DNA of 64,000 nucleotides from Bos javanicus (Eukaryota > Chordata > Mammalia > Artiodactyla > Bovidae), in NCBI RefSeq assembly GCF_032452875.1, contig NC_083885.1, forward strand, positions 62,132,425 to 62,196,424, read 5' to 3'. Each line of letters begins with the position of its first letter. Within the stretch, counting starts at the first letter, position 1. The position numbers and the translations under genes are program-made. The notes under the pieces were generated by a model, which saw nothing but the letters and a program-made list of their open reading frames with translations, was not told the origin of the DNA and made no database searches. Shown here piece after piece: positions 1-11,660 of the stretch.

Positions 1-330
1 GGAGATCAAACCAGTCAGTGCTAAAGGAAATCAGTCCTGAATATTCACTGGAAGGACTGATGCTGAAGCTGAAGCTCCAATACTTTGGCCACCTAATGTG
101 AAAAGCCGATTCATTGGAAAAGACCTTGATGCTGGGAAAGATGCAAGGCAGGAGGAGAAGGGGACGACAGAGGATGAGATGGTTGGATGGCATCACCGAC
201 TCAATGGACATGAGTTTGAGCAAACTCCGGGAGATAGTGAAGGACAGGGGAGCCTGGCATGCTGCAGTCCATGGGGTCTCAAAGAGTTGGATGTGACTTT
301 GTGACTGAACAACAACAACTGAACTGATGT
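1..330 (+). mobile_element. BovB LINE 3' end, cut by window edge
   Basis: BovB 3' region: CTTTGGCCACCTAATG, GGACGACAGAGGATGAGATGG, ATGGCATCACCGACTCAATGG. It ends in the ACTGAACAACAACAACTG tail. Confidence 0.85.
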
Positions 331-785
331 ATGAGCAAGTCAGTCCCCTACTTTATTTTTGACAGAGCTTCCAGAAGAAATAAAACAACAACACTGTGAT
401 GAGGTCCATTTTTTACTATGCATGCAGGATCTAGAGCAATTCATTTATAAGTCCATTTCTTTCTGTGAAATGAATAAACCACTTCCAGAATGCAAGGATC
501 CATACATTCATTCGACCTCAGTTTAAAGAGCGCCTGGAAAACTCGGTATTTTGCTGGCTGCTGGAGACATCAGGGTAAACAAGAGAGAGATCTTTTCCCT
601 CTTCATGGTGAATTAGTCAGAGAAACACTGTGTCTCAAGACCACCCCCAGCTGTGGTGGGTTCCTAGACTCACAAGTTTTGGTGTATAGCAAGAAGTGAC
701 ACTTAAGCTGAAGGAGTTAAATTTAGCTTGAAAGTGATAAGTTTGCGGGGTTGAAGACAACAGGATGGCATAGGGCAAACCAAGT
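331..785. other. No gene or clear repeat seen
   Basis: Intergenic or NLRP9 intronic sequence with only short chance ORFs. Confidence 0.5.
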
Positions 786-2090
786 TACTCAAAGTATCAG
801 AGAAGGCCATCATCAAAAAATCTGCAAATAATCAATGCTGGAGAGGCTGTGGAGAGAAGGGAGTCCTCGGCCACCTCATGCGAAGAGTTGACTCACTGGA
901 AAAGACTCTGACGCTGGGAAGGATTGGGGGCAGGAGAAAAAGGGGACGACAGAGGATGAGATGGCTGGATGGCATCACCGACTCAATGGACGTGAGTTTG
1001 AGTGAACTCTGGGAGTTGGTGATGGACAGGGAGGCCTGGCGTGCTGCAATTCATGGGGTTGCAAAGAGTCGGACACGATTGAGTGACTGAACTGAACTGA
1101 ACGAAGGAGAACAGAATGGAGATTTTAGGTTTTAACCTAAAAACAGAGCTACCATATGATCCAGCAATTCCACTCCTGGGTATGCATCCACAGAAAACCA
1201 TAATTTGAAAAGGCACAAGTACCCCAGTGTTCATAGCAGCAGTATTCACAATAGCCAAGACATGAAAGCAACCTAAATGTCCATCGACAGATGAACGGAT
1301 AAAGACGACGTGGTCCATATATACAATGGAATACTACTCAGCCGTAAAAAGAAGGAAACCATGCCTTTGCAGCAACATGGACGGACCTAGAGATGATCAT
1401 ACTAAGTAGTGAGACAGAGAAAGACAAATACCACGTGACATCACTCATATGTGGAATCTTTAAAAAAAAAATGATACAAAGAAACTTATTAGCAAAGCAG
1501 GAATAGGCTCACAGACTTCAAAAACAAACTTATGGTTACCAAAGGGGAAAGGTCGGGGGGGGGGGGTGGGGATAAATTAGGAGTTTGAGATTAACACAAA
1601 CGCACTCCTGTTTACAAAATAGATAACCAACAAGGACCCTCTGTGTAGCACAGGGAACTCTACTCAGTACTCTGTGATGATCTGTATGGGAAAAGCATCT
1701 GAAAAGAGTGGATACATGTATGTGTGCCTGTGTGCTAAGTTGCTTCACTCCGGTCCAACTCTTTGTGGCCCCAGGGGCTGTAGCCCGCCAGGCTCCTCTG
1801 CCCATGGGATTCTCCAGGCAAGAATACTGGAGTGGGGTGCCAAGCCCTCCTCAAAGGATCTTCCCAACCCAGGGATCGAACCTGAGTCTCTTACGTCTCC
1901 TGCATTGGCACACAGGTTCTTTACCACTAGCAGCACCTGGGAAGCCAAGATATATGTATATGCATGTATGTGTGCATGTACGTATATGTGTGTGTGTGTG
2001 TGTGTGTGTATATTTAACTAATTTTGCTGTGCACCTAAACTAACACAACAATGTGAATCAACTACAGTTCAATATAATATAAAAGTTAAA
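786..2090 (+). mobile_element. L1 3' region with nested BovB and Bov-tA insertions
   Basis: L1 ORF2 and 3' UTR text (ATCAATGCTGGAGAGGCTGTGG, then GCAATTCCACTCCTGGG, then CACCTAAACTAACACAAC) is interrupted by a BovB 3' fragment (about 869-1106) and a minus-strand Bov-tA SINE (about 1720-1948). A (TG)n tract is at about 1987-2009 and a G-run at 1554-1566. Confidence 0.85.
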
Positions 2091-2176
2091 TTTGAAAAAT
2101 TACACAGAAAAAAGTACAATTCTGTACATAAAGGCAGGCTCTCCATTAGAGAAACATCTCCTCTCCTTGACTTCTT

Positions 2177-2259
2177 TTTTTTTTTTTTTTAATTTTGGCG
2201 CCCAGCTAGCTCAGGACAGCTAACTTTGTAGTGCTCAACACTAAATCCACAACAGCACT
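2177..2259 (-). mobile_element. Small retroposed insert with 16-bp TSD, source unknown
   Basis: A poly-T run (poly-A on the minus strand) followed by about 65 nt of non-repeat sequence is flanked by a perfect 16-bp duplication CTCTCCTTGACTTCTT (2161-2176 and 2260-2275). This is the hallmark of L1-machinery retroposition of a short polyadenylated RNA. I do not recognise the source. Confidence 0.75.
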
Positions 2260-2275
2260 CTCTCCTTGACTTCTT

Positions 2276-2790
2276 AGCTGTCATAAAAAGCAGTCTTTCC
2301 ACCATAGAAAGAAAAGCATCAGGGAATTACTGTGATCTTCACTATGTTTCTGGTATTTGTTTTGTAAAAAGGTCATGACGAAATTGTTATAAGGATTACA
2401 AGACAGAGATGGTGCATATAAAGCAACCAGCTCCGGGCCTAAGAATTGTTCTATACACACTACCCATTCTATGCTATTCTTATTATTTCTCTCTCTTATA
2501 AACTTAAGGCTCTTTTACCACCTGTCCTCAGCACCTTCCTCCACCATTTCCTGGGAAACATCTATTCTCAATCCATCGGCATCCAAGCAAACACCAGCTA
2601 CCAGGACTATCTGCTCTTGGGCTCCCCAAGCAAGTTTTATGTCACAGTTAAAACATGTGTGACAGAGAAACTGAAATGGGGGCCTCAGTGCAAACACATC
2701 ACTAGACCAAAACACACAGTTGTGTCACCCAGAGGTAACACCAAGTTCCCCAAAATGCCAATTCTGCTTCTGAAACAAAACAAGATTTCT
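2276..2790. other. Intronic/flanking sequence without recognised feature
   Basis: A 179-aa + frame (2446-2985) runs through here, but it ends in SINE sequence and shows no family signature. It is treated as chance. Confidence 0.5.
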
Positions 2791-2792
2791 CT

Positions 2793-3006
2793 GGGCTTCC
2801 CATGTGGCTCAGTGGTAAAGAACCTGCCTGCCAATGCAGGAGACGCAGGTTCAATCCCTGGGTCGGGAAGACCCCTGAAGGAGGGCACAGCAACCCACTC
2901 CAGTGGGTTGCCTGGAGAATCTCAAGGACAGAGGAGCCTGGCAGCAGGCTACAGTCCTCGGGCTCGCAGAGTCAGACACAACTGAGTGACTAAACAGCAA
3001 CAACAA
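2793..3006 (+). mobile_element. Bov-tA SINE
   Basis: Consensus order GGCTTCCC...TGGCTCAGTGGTAAAGAA...GGTTCAATCCCTGGGTCGGG...CAGAGTCAGACACAACTGAGTGAC. ACAAGATTT flanks it on both sides. Confidence 0.9.
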
Positions 3007-3357
3007 GATTTTTCCAAGTCAGCATGAACTCCACAGCTAATCGTCTGCACACAAGTGAGGTGATGCCGTGGGAAGGAAGGTCTAATTCTAGGGACCACTC
3101 ACGGCAGAAAAAAGGAAAATCTGTCCTTTCTCACCCAGGCTCTGTAACCTGGCAACCAAACTTCTTGAGCGAATGTCTTCAAGTCTCCCTGTTTGCCCAG
3201 TTTGTGTCTCACTCAGTGAAACATCTTAAATCAAGAAAAGCGCTCAGAATTTGCTTTTGACACATGGGATTGTAGCTCGGGTTTTCAAAAGAAAACAGAG
3301 TGGGAAAAAAATGACACCCTGCTACTGACTTAAAGAACAGGTGAAGATCCAACTTAC

Positions 3358-3519
3358 ACGAACTTGCGGAGTTTACAGACGGGTTGAGATAGCGTCCTGC
3401 AGAGAACAGCCAGAGAGGCCTCATCGAACTGACAGTTCTCCAGATTTAGTATCTCGAAGTCCTCGCTGGCAGTGAATGCTGAGCACACATCCCGCCAGAG
3501 GGTGAGCTTCTCGATGGTG
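3358..3519 (-). CDS. NLRP9: NLRP9 exon 3: first leucine-rich-repeat exon
   Basis: This is a 162-nt exon with acceptor TTCCCACAG (AG at 3521-3520) and donor GTAAGT (3357-3352). It enters in phase 2: the last AA of exon 2 plus C gives AAC. The peptide then reads TIEKLTLWRDVC and later FEILNLENCQFDEASLAVLC and QPVCKLRKF, the start of the ribonuclease-inhibitor-like LRR array that follows GCIS in NLRP9. The exon is slightly shorter than the 171-nt LRR exons usual in the family. It ends again in phase 2, so the next exon must begin with the last base of a valine or isoleucine-type codon. I found no further LRR exon in 1-3357, so the rest of the gene continues beyond the left edge. The annotated gene here is therefore the 5' part only. 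Confidence 0.88.
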
Positions 3520-3592
3520 CTGTGGGAAGACAAATACCATGATTCTTCCATGGCTCCACTCAACTCACTCCTTAAACCGCTAAAAATAGGGC

Positions 3593-3890
3593 TTCCATCC
3601 CTGATGGCTCAGTGGTAAAGAATCGCCAATGCAAGAGACACAAGTTTGATCCCAGATCTGGGAAGATCACGTGCCTTGGGGCAACTAAGCCCGTGTGCCA
3701 TGACTACTAAGTCTGAGCTACTGAGCCCATGTGCTCTAGAGCCTGTGCTCTGCAACAAGAGAAGCCACTGCAATGAGAAGCCCGCACACTTCAACTAGAG
3801 AGGAGCCCCTGCTTACTACAATGAGAGAAAGCCTGCGGGCAGCAAACAAGGACCCAGCAAAGCCAAAAATAAATAAATTAATTTTTTTAT
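3593..3890 (+). mobile_element. CHR-type tRNA-derived SINE
   Basis: TGGCTCAGTGGTAAAGAATC head, then CTGTGCTCTGCAACAAGAG and GACCCAGCAAAGCC before an A-rich tail. Confidence 0.85.
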
Positions 3891-3894
3891 AAAG

Positions 3895-5045
3895 CCAAAA
3901 ATAGAGTTGCCATACAATCCAGCAATTTCACTCCTGGGCACATATCTGGAGAAAACCAGATATACTCAAAAGGATACATGCACTCCTATGTTCACCACAG
4001 CACTGTTAACAATAGCCAAGACATGGAAGCAACGAAAATGTCCATCAACAGATGAATGGATAAAGATGTAGTGTATATACATATACACAGATACACACAA
4101 TGGAATATTACTCAGCCATTAAAAAAGAATGAAATAAGGCCGTTTGCAGCAACATGGACAGACATGGAGATTACCAAAGTAAGTGAAGTAAGTCAGGCAA
4201 GAGGAGGGCAAATATCATGGGATATTGCTTGTATGCAGAATCTAAAATAATACAAATGAACTTATTTACAAAACAGAAACAGACTTCAAAAACAAACTTA
4301 CTGCTACCAAAGGGGAAATGTAGGGGGGCAGATAAATAAGGAATTTGGGATTGACACATATACACTACTATATATGTTTGTTCATTTGTTTTATCTTTTT
4401 GATTCCACATAAGTGAAATTGTACAGTTCTTATCTTTCTCTGATTTATTTCACTAAGCATAATATCCTACAGATCCATCCATGCTGTCATAATTGGCAAG
4501 ATATCGACTTTATGGCTGAGTAATATTCTATCTATCTATATCACATCTTTTTAAATTTATTTTTTAAGTAAAAGATAATTGCATTACAGAATTTGGTTGT
4601 TTTCCGTCAAACCTCAACATGAATCAGCCATAGGTCCCCTCCCTCTTGAACCTCCGTCCCATCTCCCTCCCCATCTCCCCGCTCTAGGTTGGTACAGAGA
4701 CCCTGTTTGAGTTCCCTGAGACCTACAGAAAATTCACAAATTGGCTATCTATTTTACATATGGTAATATAAGTTTCCATGTAACTCTCTCCATACATCTC
4801 ACCCTCTCCTCCCCACCCCCGTGTCCATAAGTCTGTCCCTTATTGTCTGTTTCTCCATTGCTGTCCTGCAAATAAATTCTTTGGTACCGTCTTTCTAGAT
4901 TCCATATATATGTGTTAGTATACATACGTATATATATCACATCTTCTTTATTCATTCGTCTGTTGATGGACACCTAAGTTCTTTCCATACCTTAATAAGG
5001 CTGCTACGAACATTAGGGTAGACACAAAAGTCCTCATTATGGGCA
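3895..5045. mobile_element. L1 fragments in mixed orientation
   Basis: A plus-strand L1 3' piece (3895-4380, GCAATTTCACTCCTGGGC) abuts minus-strand pieces at 4380-4545 (TATTTCACTAAGCATAAT) and 4552-5040 (CAACATGAATCAGCCATAGG). It fills NLRP9 intron 2. Confidence 0.75.
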
Positions 5046-5077
5046 AAATAATCTGTAACTATGTTTGATGACAGATG

Positions 5078-5284
5078 TTAACTGGTCCTCAGATGGTAAA
5101 GAATCTGTCTGCAATGCGGGACACCTGGGTTCAATCCATGGGTCAGGAAGTTCCCCTGGAGAAGGGAATGGCAACCCACCCCTGTATTTTTGCTTAGAAA
5201 ATTCCATGGGCCAGAGGAGCCTGGCACGCTGCAGTCCATGGGATTGCAAAGAACTGAACACAACTGAGTGACTAACGCTTTCAC
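5078..5284 (+). mobile_element. Bov-tA SINE
   Basis: GATGGTAAAGAATCTGTCTGCAAT...GGTTCAATCCATGGG...ACACAACTGAGTGAC. Confidence 0.88.
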
Positions 5285-5410
5285 TTTTCATGTATGGTAA
5301 AAGATATTAACTAGACTTACTGTGGTGACCATTTCACTATATATACAAATATTAAAAATTGTGCTGCATACTTGAATCCAATATAATGTTGCGTGTCAAT
5401 TATACATTTT

Positions 5411-5522
5411 TTTGGCCGTGCCACACAGCACATGGGATCTTAGTTCCCCAGTCAGGGATCAAACCCATGTCCCCTGCAATGGAAGCATGGAGTCTTAACC
5501 ACCAGACCACTAGGGAAGTCCC
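5411..5522 (-). mobile_element. CHR-type SINE
   Basis: GGCCGTGCCACACAGCACATG...TCTTAGTTCCCC...CAGACCACTAGGGAAGTCCC, reverse orientation. Confidence 0.85.
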
Positions 5523-5632
5523 TCAACTATACATTAATTTTTTTTAATGACAATGAAAGACGGTATGTGTTTGAGAGCTAAAGTGTGAGCTGGGAGCCTG
5601 AGCCTAATGAAAGAATGCAAGTTAAAATCAGC

Positions 5633-8100
5633 CCAGGGATGCAAGGATTCTTCAATATTCACAAATCAATCAATGTAATACACCACATTAACAAATTGAA
5701 AGAGAAAAACCATATGATTAGCAATAGATGCAGAGAAAGCCTTTGACAAAATTCAACATCCATTTATGATTAAAAACCTTCCAGAAAGCAGGCATAGAAG
5801 GAACATACCTCGATATAATAAAAGCCATATATGATAAGCCCACAGCAAACATTATCCTCAATGGTGAAAAACTGAAAGCATTTTCCCTAAAGTCAGGAAC
5901 AAGACAAGGGTGCCCACTCTCACCACTACTATTCAACATAGTTTTGGAAGTTTTAGCCACAGCAATCAAAGAAGGAAAAGAAATAAAAGGAATCCAGATT
6001 AGAAAAGAAAAAGTAAAACTCTGTTTTCAGATGACATGATCCTCTACATAGAAAACCCTAAGGACACCATCAGAAAATTACTAGAGCTAATCAATGAATA
6101 TAGTAAAGTTTCAGGGTATAAAATTAATACACAGAAATTCCTATACACTAACAATGAGAAAACAAAGAGAAATTAAGGAAACAATTCCTTTTACCATTGC
6201 AACGAAAAGAATAAAATACCTAGGAATAAATCTACCTAAAGAAACAAAAGACCTATATATAGAAAACTATAAAACACTGACGAAAGAAATCAAAGATGAC
6301 ACAAATAGATGGAGAAATATACCATGTTCTTGGATCAGAAGAATCAATATAGTGAAAGTGAGTATACTACCCAAAGCAATCTATAGATTCAATGCAACCC
6401 CTATCAAGCTACCAACGATATTTTTCACAGAACTAGAACAAATACTTTCACAATTTGTATAGAAATATAAAAAACCTTGAATAGCCAAAGCAATCTTGAG
6501 AAAGAAGAATGGAACTGGAGGAATCAACCTGCCTGACTTCAGGCTATATTACAAAGCTACAGTCATCAAGACAGTATGGTACTGGCACAAAGACAGAAAT
6601 ACAGGTCAATGGAACAAAATAGAAAGCCCAGAGATAAATCCACATACCTATAGACACTGTATCTTTGACAAAGGAGGCAAGAATATACAATGGAGAAAAG
6701 ACAATCTCTTTAACAAGTGGTGCTGGGAAAACTGGTCAACCACTGTAAAAGAATGAAACTAGAACACTTGCTAACACCATACACAAAAATAAACTCAAAA
6801 TGGATTAAAGATCTAAACGTAAGACCAGAAACTATAAAACTCCTAGAGGAAAACATAGGCAAAACCCTCTCTGACATAAATCACAGTAGGATCCTCTATG
6901 ACCCACCTCCCAGAGTAATGGAAATAAAAGCAAAAATAAACAAATGGGACCTAATTAGACTTAAAAGCTTTTGCACAACGAAGGACACTATAAGCAAGGT
7001 GAAAAGACAGCCTTCAGAATGGGAGAAAATAACAGCAAATGAAGCAGCTGACAAAGAATTAATCTCAAAAATATATGAGCAGCTCCTGCAGCTCAATTCC
7101 AGAAAAATAAATGACCCAATCAAAAAATGGGCCAAAGAACTAGACAGACAGTTCTCCAAAGAAGACATACAGATGGCTAACAAACACATGAAAAGATGCT
7201 TAACATCACTCATTATCAGAGAAATGCAAATCAAAACCACAATGAGGTACTACTTCACACCAGTCAGAATGGCTACGATCCAAAAGTCTACAAACAATAA
7301 ATGCTGGAGAGGGTGTGGAGAAAAGGGAACCCTCTTACACTGTTGGTGGGAATGCAAACTAGTACAGCCACTATGGAGAACAGTGTGGAGATTCCTTAAA
7401 AAACTGGAAATAGAACTCCCATATGACCCAGCAATCCCACTGCTGGGCATACACACTGAGGAAACCAGAAGTGAAAGAGACATGTGTACCCCAATGTTCA
7501 TTGCAGCACTGGTTATAATAGCCAGGACATGGAAGCAACCTAGATGTCCATTGGCAGACGAATGGATAAGAAAGCTGTGGTACATATACACAATGGAGTG
7601 TTACTCAGCTATTAAAAAGAATGCATTTGAATCAGTTCTAATGAGGTGGATGAAACCCGAGCCTATTATACAGAGTGAAGTAAACCAGAAAGAAAAACAC
7701 CAATACAGTGTACTGATACATATATATTGAATTTAGAAAGATGGTAATGATGACCCTATATGCAAGACAGCAAAAGAGACACAGATGTAAAGAACAGACT
7801 TTCAGACTCTGTGGGAGAAGGCGAGGGTGGGTTAATGAAAGAATAGCATTGAAACATGTATATTATCATATGTGAAACAGATTGCCAGTCCAGGTTGGAT
7901 GCATGAGACAGGGTGCTCAAGGCTGGTGCACTGGGATGACCCTGAGGGATGGATGGGGAGGGAGACGGGAGGGGGATTCAGGATGGGGAACACATGTACA
8001 CCCATGGCTGATTCATGTCAGTATATGGCAAAAACCACTACAATATTGTAAAGTAATTAGCCTCCAATTAAAATCAATAAATCAATTTTTAAAAAATAAA
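5633..8100 (+). mobile_element. L1 LINE, 5'-truncated, ORF2 3' part plus 3' end
   Basis: This L1 fragment is inserted in NLRP9 intron 2, antisense to the gene. A 10-bp target-site duplication TAAAATCAGC is seen at 5623-5632 and 8101-8110. It carries the reverse-transcriptase end of ORF2 in broken frames (6094-6462, 6496-6756) and a long C-terminal frame at 6717-7730 (337 aa, with YYFTPVRMATIQKS and PYDPAIPLLGIHTEET). The 3' UTR ends in an A-rich tail. Confidence 0.93.
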
Positions 8101-8110
8101 TAAAATCAGC

Positions 8111-8460
8111 AAAGAGAAAAGACACATTGGCAAAATCTGGAGGAAATCAGGCACAATCTTCTAAGTGTGCCTTCCCAGTGGAATTATCAGGATATGCTAA
8201 AATGCTATGGGGTGGGGTAGGGAGAAGCATTGTTCTGGCAACAATAAAAACTGCTTACCTTTCAACCTGACATTGGCCCTATGAAGATGCTGACCCCTAT
8301 TTAAACAGATGGAAAAACTGAAGACTTACAGTTCATGGTCACAACACTAGCAAATAGCAGTGCAAGGACTCTAACCAATGTCTCTTTGACTACAAAAGTC
8401 ACGTTTTTTAAGTACAGAAGTACAGTGTTTTATGAAATACCCATTGGGGGCTGGAAAGAA
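8111..8460. other. NLRP9 intron 2, no feature seen
   Basis: Non-coding sequence between the L1 and the next SINE; nothing recognised. Confidence 0.5.
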
Positions 8461-8461
8461 A

Positions 8462-8680
8462 ATGAAAAGTGAGACTGTTAGTCACTCAGCTGTGTCTGAC
8501 TCTGCAACCCCATGGACTGTAGCCCACCAGGTTCCTCTGTCCATGGAATTTCCCAGGCAAGAATATTACAGTTGGTTGCCATTCCCTTCTCCAGGGGATT
8601 GTCCCACCCAGGGATTGAACCCCGGTCTCCTGCACTACAGGTGGATTCTTTACCATCTGAGCTACCAGGGAAGCCTATCT
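8462..8680 (-). mobile_element. Bov-tA SINE, 50 bp from NLRP9 exon 2 donor
   Basis: TCACTCAGCTGTGTCTGACTC...GGGATTGAACCCCGGTCTCC...CAGGGAAGCC. It lies immediately downstream of the NLRP9 exon 2 donor at 8734. Confidence 0.9.
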
Positions 8681-8734
8681 GGGACTGGCACAAATCTGGC
8701 ACGTAGGAGAGAGGGAATTAATACATGGACTTAC

Positions 8735-10298
8735 TTTGAGATGCATCCAGACTCATCTGGGAAGACATGTTCCATACACAGGTGAAATTTCTGCAGACTA
8801 TGGCAATGTCTCAGACAGGCTGCACATATTATCAGTTCCTCTTTGGTACCAATATAAATGTCAATGTCTTTGAAGAAATTCACCACTTGGGCTACAAATT
8901 CTGGGTCCTGGGTCTCAAACAAACAATTGAATAATGCCTGGAAACTCATCATGACATTATTGGGGTCACACTGACTTAAAGCGTCAAGACTTTGCGTTAT
9001 TTCCTGCTTTATCTCTTTAGACAGTGGAAAACCAAAGGACGTCTCCAGCCTGTGGGTCATCCTTTCAGTTGAGAACACAAACAGGAATACCGCTGTCCAG
9101 GACAAGCGGGAGTAGTGTTCGCTCACGGCCCTGGTGATGAGCTGGGTCACATTTCCAATGACCGAGTGAGGTGGGTCCTTGGGTCGTGTGAACATGTAGA
9201 ACATGGCGGCGCAAAATTCTTGGATACAGGTATGGATGAAGGCAAGGCAGTCGCCACTCCTGTGAAGAAGTTTCATATCTAACCACATCAAGGTGTCCGA
9301 TTCGGACACCCCGTTCCTCCTGAGGTCCTCAGGGCAAAACAGGAACGTGCAAGTCCATATACCCTCGGCAGCCAAGGTACACAGGCTTTTCAGACGGGCT
9401 CTTCTCTGCTTCAGTGGACAGGTCTCACTTCCTGATCTGAATACTTTCGTGAAGAAAGACACGTACAAACCAGTGATGGTTTCAGAGTCCAGCTCCAGGT
9501 CTTCTCCTTTCTCCAGCTGACACTTCAAGCTGGTACAGACCAGCCAACAGAGAAAGGGGCTCTGGCACAAGACGAAGAGTGAGCTCTTCTCCCTCACAAA
9601 ACTGAAGGCTCTCGAGGATGCATCCTTCTCCTGGAAGTAATGAGAGAAATACAGTTTCCTTTGGTGCTCAGAGAACCCCAAGAGAAAGATGCATTTCATG
9701 TGCTTCAATAAGGAGTAGTTTTTTCTCATCCCCATCTTGCTGAGTGCAAGGAGCAGAGAGCATTCTGGGAGCATCTGTTTCTGCAGCAGGCTCTGCAGGA
9801 CAACCTGCATGGACTGTGGCTGCTCCCAGTCTTCACAGAGGTCAGTGTTGCAATCCAAGTCAAACTTCAGTTCCTCCATGCCATCCAAGATAAAGAGGAT
9901 TCTCTCTGGCTGGGAAAAGATGTCTTCAATGGGCTCTGAAGACTCAGGCCAGTCCCTGGAGAGCAGCTCCACCAGGCTCATGTCCGTCACACCATTCATT
10001 TCACGGCCTGTGAGGAAGAAGACGAATGAGAACCTGTCCCTCCATAGGTTTCCCTTGGCCCACTCCAGCATCACTTTTCTCAGAAAGGTTGTTTTTCCAA
10101 TCCCTTCAGGACCGTGCAAGACCACAGTGGGTGAGGACTCTCCAGGCTTGAAGGCATCAAGGTAGACAGTGCTCAGGAGTTCGTACTCAATCTTTGTGGT
10201 CTCTTCGTAGAAATCTTCAGGAACCAGAAGGCAGGGCTCCTTCTCCCATAGGACTTGGAATTTCTGCTTCATGTGGCTTCTATATGGGTTTATCTTCT
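8735..10298 (-). CDS. NLRP9: NLRP9 exon 2: NACHT and NACHT-associated region
   Basis: This is the large NACHT exon typical of NLRP genes, 1564 nt. It begins after an AATTCAG acceptor (AG at 10300-10299) and ends before a GTAAGT donor (8734-8729) in phase 2. It encodes roughly residues 94-614. The Walker A loop GPEGIGKTT lies at about residues 156-164 (10113-10087). The Walker B-like stretch ILFILDG is at about residues 227-233, and the helical NACHT-associated segments follow, including FCAAMFY and FGFPLSKEIKQEITQ. The NACHT module is an ATP-binding oligomerisation domain. Residues from the ATG at 10272 onward could be mistaken for a separate 513-aa gene, but that methionine is internal: the upstream in-frame NPYRSH joins to exon 1. 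Introns of 2.8 kb and 5.2 kb flank it. The reading frame is intact, which suggests a functional gene. Confidence 0.93.
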
Positions 10299-10439
10299 CT
10301 GAATTAACAGGGACAGAAGAGAAGACAATTAAAAAAAATACACCCCATATTTGGTACTGAGAACAAACCCTATGGATTTACTCAAACATATGCGCAAAGA
10401 CTGATGTATGCCCATGGGGGACCAGGCTCATAAACTTTG

Positions 10440-10990
10440 GGGTTTTTTCTTATTTATTTTTATTAAAGTATAGTTGATGTACAATGTTGTTCATTCCTAT
10501 TGTATAGCAAACTGATTCGGTTATACTTATATATTCATTCTTTTTTAATATTCTTTTCCATTATGGCTTATAGGATTTTTTTAATTAGAGGGTAATTACT
10601 TTATAATGTTGTGTTATTTCATGCTGTACAACAACGTGAATTAGTTATATGTTCTATGTTTCCTGCTTTGGCAGGTGGGTTCTTTGCTGTGGAGCCATGA
10701 TGGAATCCCTAAATACGTGGGTCATCACAGAGCACCAAGCTGAGCTCCTCGCGCTACACAGCAGCTTCCCACTAGCTGTCTGTTTTACACATGGTGGTGT
10801 GTATATGTCAGTACTACTCTTTCAATTCATCCCACCCTCACCTTCTCCCAATGTGTCCTAAGAACCTAGGAATAAAACTATCACACGGCCCAGAAATCCC
10901 ACTGCTGGGCATAGACCTAGACAAAAACATAATCCCCCCAAAAAAATCTACCCCAGATTTTACACAGAATATGAACGCCTGAGGATTACA
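10440..10990. mobile_element. L1 fragments in NLRP9 intron 1
   Basis: Minus-strand L1 3' text (AAAGTATAGTTGATGTACAA; AATTAGTTATATGTTCTATG) to about 10860, then a plus-strand piece (ATCCCACTGCTGGGCATAGA) to about 10990. Confidence 0.75.
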
Positions 10991-11045
10991 TTTCAAACTA
11001 GAAGAATACTATCTGCACAGTCAAGAATTCATGAGCACTGCTATT

Positions 11046-11660
11046 TAGGGATTCCATGATGGCTTAGCAGCAAAGAACCCACCTGCCAATGCAGGAGACA
11101 TGGTCAATCCCTGGGTCAGAAAGACACTCTGGAGAAGGAAATGGCAACCCACTTCAGTATTCTTGCCTGGAGAATTCCATGGACAGAGGAGCCTGGTAGG
11201 CTACGGTACATGGGGTCACTAAGAGTCAGACACAACTGAACATATATAAAACAGATAACCAGCAAGGACCTACTGCATAGCACAGGAAACTTTACTCATT
11301 ACTTTGTAATAACTTATAAAGGAAAAGAATATGATATATATATACCTTATATAATTTATGTACATATAATATTTATGTATATTGTGCATTATAATACATA
11401 ATATATAAATTATATGTCAGAAAGATCCCCTGGAGAAAGAAATGGCAACCCACTCCAGTTTTTGTTGGCTGGGAAATCCCATGTTCAGAGGAGCCTGAAG
11501 GGCTACAGTCTATAGAGTTGCAAAGAATCAGACACAATTTGGCGACTAAACAACAACAAATTATTACCAACATATTTAATGTATAATATAAATTATATAT
11601 TACATGGCTATACATCTGAAACTAACACAACATTCTAACATTATAAATCAACAATAATTC
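11046..11660 (+). mobile_element. Two Bov-tA SINEs and L1 3' fragments
   Basis: Bov-tA at 11046-11240 and a partial one at 11417-11560 lie within an AT-rich L1 3' segment (CCAGCAAGGACCTACTGCATAG; AAACTAACACAACATTC). Confidence 0.8.

Noticed and set aside
1674..2043. 111-115 aa ORFs near 1.7-2.0 kb
   Set aside because: They read through a Bov-tA SINE and a (TG)n microsatellite.
2793..2880. tRNA gene from the A/B-box-like SINE head
   Set aside because: It is the tRNA-derived head of a Bov-tA SINE, repeated many times in the window.
1..3357. Search for the next NLRP9 LRR exon
   Set aside because: No LRR text flanked by splice sites was found; the minus-strand ORFs there are repeats or chance.
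6717..7730. A 337-aa ORF as a protein-coding gene
   Set aside because: It is the C-terminal part of L1 ORF2 inside a TSD-flanked L1.
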